DNA from: Acidobacteriota bacterium
Lineage (GTDB): Bacteria; Acidobacteriota; Blastocatellia; Pyrinomonadales; Pyrinomonadaceae
Assembly (NCBI GenBank): GCA_003222935.1
Contig: QHXL01000101.1
Location: 1 to 8,955 of the forward strand
Reading direction: 5' to 3'
DNA length: 8,955 nucleotides
Positions 1-5,304 of this stretch are shown here, piece by piece (position 1 is the stretch's first letter; each line of letters begins with the position of its first letter). Below the pieces are notes generated by a model. It did no database searches and was not told where the DNA came from. It saw nothing but the letters and a program-made list of their open reading frames with translations. The position numbers and the translations under genes are program-made.

Positions 1-629
1 CCCTTCATCATTTCCGGCGTAGAAAACTGTTCGTGATATGGCGTGTCAATTACACCGGGTGAGACACCGTTGACTCGAATCCCAAATGGCGCCAACTCCT
101 TGGCCAGCCCCTTGGTGAAAGTGATGACTCCACCTTTTGCGGTTGAGTAGTGGATTGAACCAAGCGCCCCGCCGTTGCGACCGGCAATTGAGGTGAGATT
201 AATAATCGCGCCGGTCTTACGTTCCATCATTGAAGGCGTTACGCTCTTGCTACAGAGAAACGCAGTTTTGAGATTGAGATCGACAACTTCATCCCAACGC
301 TCTTCACTCAATTCAAGAATACGCAGACGTTCGATCAAAGAACCGGCATTGTTGACAAGGATATCGATTGGCCCAAGTTCTTCACTGGTCCTTTTCACCA
401 GCGCTTCAACTTCGCCCGCACGAGTCACGTCAGCTTGCACCGTGATTGCCTTGCCGCCACTACTGACGATCTCGTTCTTCACCTGTTCGGCGCCGCTTTC
501 ATTGCGGTTGTAGTTGATAGCCACGGCCGCTCCACAGTTGGCGAGCACTCGCGCGGTTGCGTTTCCGATGCCACTGGAGGCTCCGGTGATAATTGCGACT
601 TTCCCACTCAGGTCAAAATAGTTTTGCAT
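1..629 (-). CDS. Short-chain dehydrogenase/reductase (SDR), C-terminus cut by window edge
   Basis: This is an NAD(P)-dependent oxidoreductase of the classical SDR family and cytoplasmic. Starting from the ATG at 629, 209 codons are present; family members are about 250 residues, so roughly 40 C-terminal residues lie outside the window. Visible motifs are the Rossmann glycine motif TGASSGIG (15-22), NNAG (93-96) and the complete catalytic tetrad N119, S147, Y161 and K165 (YSTAK). The segment PGVIDTPYHEQF (191-202) follows the usual PG motif. The start is supported by AAGGAAA six bases upstream. It lies downstream of a sugar-acid-type MFS transporter and a LacI regulator, so a role in sugar or uronate catabolism is likely. 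Possible activities are 2-keto-3-deoxy-sugar/uronate reductase or sugar-acid dehydrogenase; a FabG-like role cannot be excluded. Family assignment is sure, substrate is inference. Confidence 0.93.
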   Translation of the reverse strand, partial: MQNYFDLSGKVAIITGASSGIGNATARVLANCGAAVAINYNRNESGAEQVKNEIVSSGGKAITVQADVTRAGEVEALVKRTSEELGPIDILVNNAGSLIERLRILELSEERWDEVVDLNLKTAFLCSKSVTPSMMERKTGAIINLTSIAGRNGGALGSIHYSTAKGGVITFTKGLAKELAPFGIRVNGVSPGVIDTPYHEQFSTPEMMK

Positions 630-635
630 AATTGG

Positions 636-642
636 TTTCCTT
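636..642 (-). promoter_or_regulatory. Ribosome binding site of the SDR gene
   Basis: On the minus strand this reads AAGGAAA and ends six bases before the ATG at 629. It fixes the SDR start and shows that the gene has its own translation signal despite following the transporter gene. Confidence 0.6.
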
Positions 643-682
643 GTTGCTTTGTCCACTCAAGACTTTTGAATCTTACTGCTTT

Positions 683-786
683 CTTTGTGCTTTGATCTTT
701 GTGCTTTGTGCTTTGATCTTTGTGCGGTAGTTGGAGTTATTGGGTTTCCAAAAATCAAAGTACAAAGATCAAAGCACTAAGATCAA
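683..786. repeat. 21-base tandem duplication plus inverted partner between MFS and SDR genes
   Basis: Two perfect copies of a 21-base unit lie head to tail at 683-703 and 704-724; the unit is built from CTTTGTG and CTTTGATC words. Roughly 30-50 bases further on, 752-786 carries the same words in reverse complement (ATCAAAG, CAAAGATCAAAGC, AAGATCAAAA), so the region can fold into an imperfect stem. It lies between the transporter stop and the SDR start, with no T-tract typical of an intrinsic terminator. It is probably a dispersed intergenic repeat or an mRNA-processing or insulating hairpin. Confidence 0.75.
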
Positions 787-813
787 AACTCATTAATCCA
801 CTAGCTTAGTTAC

Positions 814-2139
814 TTACTCAACTCGTCTTATTTTTCCACTCAAACTGAACAGTACCATCGTCCCGATTGGCGCCAGCAATCCTGCAGTAACGAGCACCGG
901 CACATAAGAAAAGTGGTCTACTACCCAGCCCGTCGTAAGCATAAAGATCATCGACCCGATGCCGGCGCCCGTCCCGCCTAATCCCGCAACCGACGCTACA
1001 GAACGGTCGGGGAAGAAATCACTAGGCAACGTCTGCACGTTGTTAATCCAAACTTGAAATCCAAAGAGGACGACGCCAATCAACGCGAGTGCCACGAGCG
1101 GATCCTGTACAAATGCAGCCAGGATACCGGCCGGCATTAACAACGCCGCGAAAGCAATGACCGTCTTGCGAGCGCGATCCACACTCCATCCTCGCTTGAT
1201 TAAATGTCCTGACAACCAGCCGCCAGACAAACTTCCCGCATCTGCAGCCACGTACGGTACCCACGCAAACAGACCAATCTTTGTCAGTGTGAATCCACGC
1301 TCATCGGCCAGGTACTTCGGCAACCAGGTGATGTAGAGCCACCAAACCGGGTCAGTCAGGAGTCTCGCCAGAATAATGGCCCAGACCTGCCGGTACCGAA
1401 GCAGCGAGCGCAAACTAACCGGTTCAACGACGCTGCTCGCGTCTCCCTGTTGGGCCACAGGTCCTTCGGCCCCTTTAATTTCACCCTCCTTGATCAAAGC
1501 CAGTTCGCTATCAGTGATCCACGAATGCTTCTCTGGTGGTTGATAAAAAAACAACCAGAGCGCCAACCATAGGAATCCGAGACAACCTGTAACAATGAAA
1601 GTTGTTTGCCAGCCGTAGCGAAGCTGCAACCACACGATCAGGGGTGGCGCAATGATGGAGCCGATGGCTGCACCACTATTAAAGATCGCCATGCCAAGAG
1701 CGCGTTGCTGCACGGGAAACCATTCAGCGACTGTCTTGGCAGCCCCGGGCCAATTGCCTGCCTCACCCAATCCGAGAACGAAACGAAAGAGGCTAAGTGA
1801 ACCCAGGCCACGTGCGAACGCATGTGCCATCGCCGCGACTGACCAGATCGTAATCGAAACAACAAAGCCGAGACGTGTGCCGATTCGGTCGTAGAGTTTC
1901 CCCGAAAGACTTTGACTGATCGTGTAAGCGAGTAAGAACCAGAAAACGATTCCACCAAACTGCGTATTGGTGAGATTCAGATCCTTGGTTATCACCGGAG
2001 CCAGGACTGATATTGTCAGGCGGTCGATGTAGTTGATTAGCGTTGCCAAAAAAACCAGGCCGACGATCCACCAACGAAGACCGGGCAGTTTGAAGCCCTG
2101 GGTTACTGGAATTGATTTGCCTCTTTGTGCTTCAAGCAT
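814..2139 (-). CDS. MFS transporter, anion:cation symporter (hexuronate/sugar-acid) type
   Basis: This is a 441-residue inner-membrane secondary transporter of the major facilitator superfamily, of usual length with about 12 hydrophobic segments in two halves around a hydrophilic central loop (about residues 205-245). The first membrane segment ends in NYIDRLTISVLAP, and segment 4-5 carries GLGEAGNWPGAAKTVAEWFP; both resemble ExuT/GudP/GarP-like anion:cation symporters that import hexuronates, glucarate or galactonate with protons. The loop motif GKLYDRIGTR matches the MFS signature between segments 2 and 3. The ATG at 2139 has no good Shine-Dalgarno sequence, but no better in-frame start is evident. 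It follows the LacI gene by 113 bases, and a LacI-type operator candidate lies 56 bases upstream of its start. Substrate class is likely, exact substrate unknown. Confidence 0.9.
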   Translation of the reverse strand: MLEAQRGKSIPVTQGFKLPGLRWWIVGLVFLATLINYIDRLTISVLAPVITKDLNLTNTQFGGIVFWFLLAYTISQSLSGKLYDRIGTRLGFVVSITIWSVAAMAHAFARGLGSLSLFRFVLGLGEAGNWPGAAKTVAEWFPVQQRALGMAIFNSGAAIGSIIAPPLIVWLQLRYGWQTTFIVTGCLGFLWLALWLFFYQPPEKHSWITDSELALIKEGEIKGAEGPVAQQGDASSVVEPVSLRSLLRYRQVWAIILARLLTDPVWWLYITWLPKYLADERGFTLTKIGLFAWVPYVAADAGSLSGGWLSGHLIKRGWSVDRARKTVIAFAALLMPAGILAAFVQDPLVALALIGVVLFGFQVWINNVQTLPSDFFPDRSVASVAGLGGTGAGIGSMIFMLTTGWVVDHFSYVPVLVTAGLLAPIGTMVLFSLSGKIRRVE

Positions 2140-2195
2140 GCTCGTTAAATAAAAGCCTCGCCAGAGTAATTTGCAATTTCAAAGTAACGCTCTTC

Positions 2196-2209
2196 TGTTA
2201 TCGCTAACA
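2196..2209. promoter_or_regulatory. Candidate LacI-family operator upstream of the transporter
   Basis: TGTTATCGCTAACA is a 14-base palindrome with one mismatched pair, centred on CG as LacI-family operators usually are. It shares the GTTANCGNTAAC pattern with the perfect palindrome in front of the LacI gene. It lies 56 bases upstream of the transporter ATG, in the lacI-transporter spacer, where binding could repress a promoter for the transporter. I could not place a convincing -35/-10 pair around it. Confidence 0.55.
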
Positions 2210-2252
2210 TAACTTCGGGAGCATGATGTTCCGATTGATTCGTGAGCTGAAT

Positions 2253-3356
2253 CTAAGCCGTTTTGATTTTGCGTTTACGGTTGCTGCCGGAGACGACTTC
2301 AGCGCCCGGTAGAGTCGATTCACGAACGATCAGTTCACAGTCGAACGTCTTCTCAGCGCGTGGTTGTTCGTGATCTCCTTCAATTCGTCGTAACAAAAAT
2401 TCGGCAGCACAACGTCCCTGCTCCCGTGTCGGCTGTCTGACGGTCGTTAACGTCGGCGACGTATGCAGTGCCAGGGGAATGTCGTCGTAACCAACCAATG
2501 CGATGTCTTCCGGGATTCTTAAGCCGGCGCGCTTAATCGCGTTGAGTGCGCCCATCGCGGTGAAATCATTTCGCGCGAAGACCGCGGTTGGACGACTTTT
2601 CAGTTCCAGCAACTTCATCATGCCGTCGTAACCCATTTCTTCAGTTGAGTAGCCAGGCATCTGTTCGCCCACTTCTCGACCACCAACAATGAGTCGATCT
2701 TCTACCGGGAGTCCGTTGTCCTTCAGCGCTTCTAGGTATCCCTGAAAACGACGAAGGCGTACTCCATCCGTAAGCGAGACACCAATAAAACCTATGCGTT
2801 TATGGCCGTTATCGATTAAGTGACAAGTTGCTTCGTAACCACCCTTCAGGTTGTCAGCCATGACGAGATCAGCATGCGGGTGTCGAAAATCTCGACCAAT
2901 GAGCGAGATCGGAATTCCTGATTCGATTAGTTCTGCGAGGCGTTCGTTGGCGCTTTTCGAAGCGCGCGTAGCTACGATGATCCCGTCCGCGCGATGATCA
3001 GCGAGTGAATCAAACGCCTGGACGTCTTCCTTTGCCGTGTGTTCACTGATGCAGATAAAAACTGTGTAGCCTCGCTCCTCGAGGACTTCACGAACGCCGC
3101 CGCTTAGCTCAGCCGCAAAAGGATTGGCAATGTCGCCAATAACCAGGCCAACAGTTTCGGTGCATTGACGTTTGAGTCCGCGAGCGAGACCGTTGCGTCG
3201 ATAGTTCATCTCGCGCGCGACGCCCAGGACGCGGGCGCGTGTATCGGCGTGAACGTAGCCGCTGTTGTTAATGACGCGCGAAACAGTCATGGGAGTTACG
3301 GCCGCTATGGCCGCAATATCCGCTAGCGTCACAGGTTTCTTTTGTTTCTTATCCAC
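2253..3356 (-). CDS. LacI/GalR-family transcriptional repressor
   Basis: This 367-residue regulator has the full LacI-family layout. An N-terminal helix-turn-helix spans about residues 9-31 (VTLADIAAIAAV then TPMTVSRVINNSGYV). The hinge helix is around 55-64 (NGLARGLKRQ), and a periplasmic-binding-protein-like effector domain runs from about 67 to 340, with VGLVIGDIANPFAAEL at its start and VGYDDIPLALHTSPTLTTV near the end. The C-terminus is basic (RKRKIK). The start is GTG; no clear Shine-Dalgarno sequence is seen, but the family always begins a few residues before the VTLxDIA motif, so this start fits. It precedes the MFS and SDR genes and probably controls them in response to the imported sugar acid or a catabolite. 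A perfect palindrome at its own promoter suggests autoregulation. Confidence 0.95.
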   Translation of the reverse strand: MDKKQKKPVTLADIAAIAAVTPMTVSRVINNSGYVHADTRARVLGVAREMNYRRNGLARGLKRQCTETVGLVIGDIANPFAAELSGGVREVLEERGYTVFICISEHTAKEDVQAFDSLADHRADGIIVATRASKSANERLAELIESGIPISLIGRDFRHPHADLVMADNLKGGYEATCHLIDNGHKRIGFIGVSLTDGVRLRRFQGYLEALKDNGLPVEDRLIVGGREVGEQMPGYSTEEMGYDGMMKLLELKSRPTAVFARNDFTAMGALNAIKRAGLRIPEDIALVGYDDIPLALHTSPTLTTVRQPTREQGRCAAEFLLRRIEGDHEQPRAEKTFDCELIVRESTLPGAEVVSGSNRKRKIKTA

Positions 3357-3379
3357 GCAACCAAGGGAATTCAGGATAG

Positions 3380-3391
3380 GTTAACGTTAAC
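3380..3391. promoter_or_regulatory. Candidate LacI autoregulatory operator
   Basis: GTTAACGTTAAC is a perfect 12-base palindrome with a central CG, the usual form of LacI-family operators. It starts nine bases downstream of a predicted -10 box (TATAAA on the minus strand), so it covers the expected transcription start, a classical position for repression. It lies 23 bases before the GTG start of the LacI gene. A related palindrome lies upstream of the transporter. Confidence 0.65.
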
Positions 3392-3400
3392 AGGCGAGGT

Positions 3401-3430
3401 TTTATAACATTATTTGTTCGAAGGGAGCAA
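3401..3430 (-). promoter_or_regulatory. Predicted sigma70-type promoter of the LacI gene
   Basis: On the minus strand TATAAA (3401-3406) matches the -10 consensus in five of six positions. TTGCTC (3425-3430), a weak -35, lies 18 bases upstream. Transcription would start near 3394, next to the candidate operator palindrome. The -10 is good and the -35 poor, so the call is moderate. Confidence 0.4.
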
Positions 3431-3481
3431 CTAATCATGGGATAGGTTTTGTAGGGACTAATAGATAACTGCCAGACAGTA

Positions 3482-3580
3482 CAAGTTAGGAAGGGCGGTT
3501 TACCCCCGCTGACCTGGCTAAGAGCTGCATGAGGGTTCTTCTAGACAGGCCAGCGGGGGTAAACCGCCCTTCCTAACTTG
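3482..3580. repeat. Long inverted repeat, 35-base arms and 29-base loop
   Basis: Arms at 3482-3516 and 3546-3580 are reverse complements at 34 of 35 positions. The single mismatch becomes a G-U pair in a minus-strand transcript, so RNA from that strand could form an uninterrupted 35-pair stem. The sequence is G/C-rich in the core (GGGCGGTTTACCCCCGC) with an AAGTTAGG outer end. No T-run follows on the minus strand, no open reading frame is inside, and no target-site duplication is visible. It separates the Fis-like gene from the LacI gene. It may be a non-autonomous palindromic mobile element, or a transcript-end or processing hairpin. Confidence 0.9.
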
Positions 3581-3634
3581 CGCTATTTTAAAGTGCCTCT
3601 AACGCATATCGAACATTTGATTGTGTAGCGGGAC

Positions 3635-3988
3635 TTACGACAACACGCTCCAGTCGGTTTCGTTCTCGGGTGAGATTCCGAAGCGCTTGATCTTGCAATT
3701 CAACGTGGTGACTTTTACGCCAAGGAGTCGGGCCGCGCGACGCTGGTTACCACGAGTTCTCTGAAGAGCTTGTTTGATTAGTTCAATTTCGAATCGCTGC
3801 ACTTCTTCATGAAGGTCCCTGCTGGCGTCAGTCTTCATCTGTTGCAGTTTGCGGAGAGATTCAACCTCACGAAGTAAGGTTAGTGCCGCTTCCCGGACGC
3901 TATTAAGGTTGTGTAATCCCAGATCAGTCGATCGCAATGGTCTGTCATCAGACGGAACGATCTGTTCTCTTATCCAAGCGCTGCTCAT
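3635..3988 (-). CDS. Small Fis-type helix-turn-helix protein
   Basis: This 117-residue cytoplasmic protein has a C-terminal Fis-type DNA-binding domain. A helix spans about 63-78 (VQRFEIELIKQALQRT), followed by GNQRRAARLLGV (80-91) and the recognition helix around TTLNCKIKRFGI (94-105). This is the arrangement seen at the C-terminus of NtrC-type activators and in Fis. No AAA+ or receiver domain is present. The N-terminal half contains a heptad-like helical stretch (about 29-50) that could dimerise. The ATG at 3988 was chosen over an upstream in-frame codon at 4045 because a strong AGGAGG lies eight bases before it. It follows the second HEAT gene by 82 bases and may be the last gene of the sigma/anti-sigma operon. 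Its targets are unknown. Confidence 0.85.
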   Translation of the reverse strand: MSSAWIREQIVPSDDRPLRSTDLGLHNLNSVREAALTLLREVESLRKLQQMKTDASRDLHEEVQRFEIELIKQALQRTRGNQRRAARLLGVKVTTLNCKIKRFGISPENETDWSVLS

Positions 3989-3996
3989 AAGGTTTA

Positions 3997-4002
3997 CCTC
4001 CT
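3997..4002 (-). promoter_or_regulatory. Strong Shine-Dalgarno site deciding the Fis-like gene start
   Basis: AGGAGG on the minus strand lies eight bases before the ATG at 3988. The longer in-frame alternative beginning at 4045 has no comparable site, so the shorter protein is preferred. Confidence 0.85.
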
Positions 4003-4070
4003 GGTTAATCCAACCTTCTTCCTTTTTCGTATTGGGGAGCAACACAAAAAGCGGTTATGTGTATTCACGT

Positions 4071-5216
4071 TTACTTACTGAGAAGTTCCCGAAAAAGCGC
4101 GACAGCTCGTTCATCTCCTGTTTGACCCAACAGCTGAATCGCCTGTTTGCGGACAGGCATCTTTGGATGACTTCGCGCAACCCGAATCAGAACAGGCACC
4201 GATTCATCCTTTGGTCGACGAGCAATCGCTATCACTGCCTGCTGCTGCAGCTCAACCTGCGCTTCGTTCTCAATCATATTATTTAAGGCGGCCACGCTCT
4301 TCTGACTCGCGACTTTTCCGAGCGCCAGGATCGCTGACTTCCGCAAGTCGAACTCCTTTTCGGTTTCCGCAATATGAATCAAATACGTCGCCGCTCCTTC
4401 GCTGTTATCACTCCGCGAAATTCCGGTGAGCGCCCGACGCTTGAGATCTCGCCCGCTCATCGTCTCGTAAAGATTCTGAAGCAACGGTAACGTCGCGGCC
4501 GAACGACTCATTGCAAGTGCTGACATTGCACTTAGACGCGCTTCACTACTCTCCTGCTGGTTACGAATTATCTCCGTAAACAGATTGTTCTTGGCCGTAC
4601 TCTCCGGCGTGTTTCCCAACCAGTAGATCGCGCGCGAACGAAGCGGTTCGTTAAGGGGGCGTCGAATTAGTTCCGTCAGAATTGTTTCGACGCGCGCATC
4701 ATCGTGCATCGCGATGGCCGACGTTGCACTATCAGCGAGCCGATTCATCTCGGGCGAGGGGGAATCGATGATCGACTTGAGATAGTTCAAACTCTCGTCG
4801 TTCCCAATTCGCCCGGCCCAGTAGACAGGGTAACCACTAAACTCGTGATTGCGTTTCAGGTTGTAAACTTCAACACGCGTAAACTGATCGCGTGGTACTT
4901 CGTAAAGAAAGAACAGACCCAACTCGCGAGTTTCGTAACGACTGTCGGACATCATCGACGTGCCATCCATCGATATGAAAACCCCGCCGGCACTATCGAC
5001 GACTTCAAAATCCGTCGCGACACCGGGTCGTACTTCGAATTGATAGCCAACCCAGAAGCGCCCGCCCGACGCGTTGTTTCGACCCTGGGCCAGGGCGTTA
5101 TCAAACTTCGCTTTTAGTGTGGCGCCTTCTACGGGGATGAATTGCTTTGCCTGGCCCGCGGCAATAGTGGCCGTCGCCAATAAGGCTATTGTGATGAGTG
5201 CACTTCGCATGAGCAT
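4071..5216 (-). CDS. Exported HEAT-repeat protein with unrecognised N-terminal domain
   Basis: Read from the ATG at 5216 this gives 381 residues. Residues 1-21 form a signal peptide (basic start, hydrophobic core ALITIALLATATIAA, likely cleavage near AAGQA), so the protein should be exported. Residues about 24-140 form a domain I do not recognise, rich in aromatic and alternating hydrophobic residues and probably beta-structured. From about 141 to the end, repeated pairs of helices of about 30 residues carry HEAT/PBS-lyase-like phrases such as LRKSAILALGKVASQKSVAAL and VRKQAIQLLGQTGDERAVAL, forming a binding solenoid. A second ATG two codons later (5210) is equally possible: AGAGG lies 4 bases before the first and 10 before the second. 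The longer reading from 5261 starts with TTG and spoils the signal peptide. It is related to the preceding gene and likely co-transcribed with it. No enzyme motif is seen. Confidence 0.85.
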   Translation of the reverse strand: MLMRSALITIALLATATIAAGQAKQFIPVEGATLKAKFDNALAQGRNNASGGRFWVGYQFEVRPGVATDFEVVDSAGGVFISMDGTSMMSDSRYETRELGLFFLYEVPRDQFTRVEVYNLKRNHEFSGYPVYWAGRIGNDESLNYLKSIIDSPSPEMNRLADSATSAIAMHDDARVETILTELIRRPLNEPLRSRAIYWLGNTPESTAKNNLFTEIIRNQQESSEARLSAMSALAMSRSAATLPLLQNLYETMSGRDLKRRALTGISRSDNSEGAATYLIHIAETEKEFDLRKSAILALGKVASQKSVAALNNMIENEAQVELQQQAVIAIARRPKDESVPVLIRVARSHPKMPVRKQAIQLLGQTGDERAVALFRELLSK

Positions 5217-5234
5217 CGGACCTCTGTTGTCATT

Positions 5235-5294
5235 CCCAGGGTAGCCGCCAAAGCGCGTCAACCCTGGGCTCTGGGACGTTACCGCTTCGCGGTA
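5235..5294 (-). other. Two hairpins in the spacer between the HEAT genes
   Basis: CCCAGGGT (5235-5242) and ACCCTGGG (5261-5268) form an eight-pair stem with an 18-base loop. TACCGC and GCGGTA (5280-5294) form a six-pair stem with a three-base loop, read as GAA on the minus strand. Neither is followed by a T-tract, so neither looks like a classical terminator. They lie in the 88-base gap between consecutive genes and could affect mRNA processing or translation of the second HEAT gene. Confidence 0.5.
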
Positions 5295-5304
5295 AAGCAG
5301 GAAA

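Noticed and set aside
175..695. Plus-strand open frames opposite the SDR gene
   Set aside because: They are antisense to a well-supported SDR with intact catalytic residues and show no recognisable domain.
683..724. CRISPR-like direct repeats
   Set aside because: Only two copies directly adjacent without spacers, low complexity, and no cas genes nearby.
2443..2456. Additional LacI operator half-site (GTTAACG) inside the LacI coding region
   Set aside because: Only one half matches and it lies in coding sequence far from any start, so it is likely chance.
3482..3580. Classical intrinsic terminator
   Set aside because: The stem is far longer than usual and no T-tract follows on either strand.
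3989..4045. Longer N-terminus for the Fis-like protein
   Set aside because: The AGGAGG site lies inside this extension, eight bases before the internal ATG.
3849..4429. Plus-strand open frames across the Fis-like and HEAT genes
   Set aside because: Antisense to genes with clear domains and a strong ribosome binding site; compositions are those of reversed codons.
5217..5261. Longer N-terminus for the second HEAT protein
   Set aside because: The extended frame starts with TTG and places 15 charged/polar residues before a clean signal peptide; AGAGG lies just before the ATG pair at 5216/5210.
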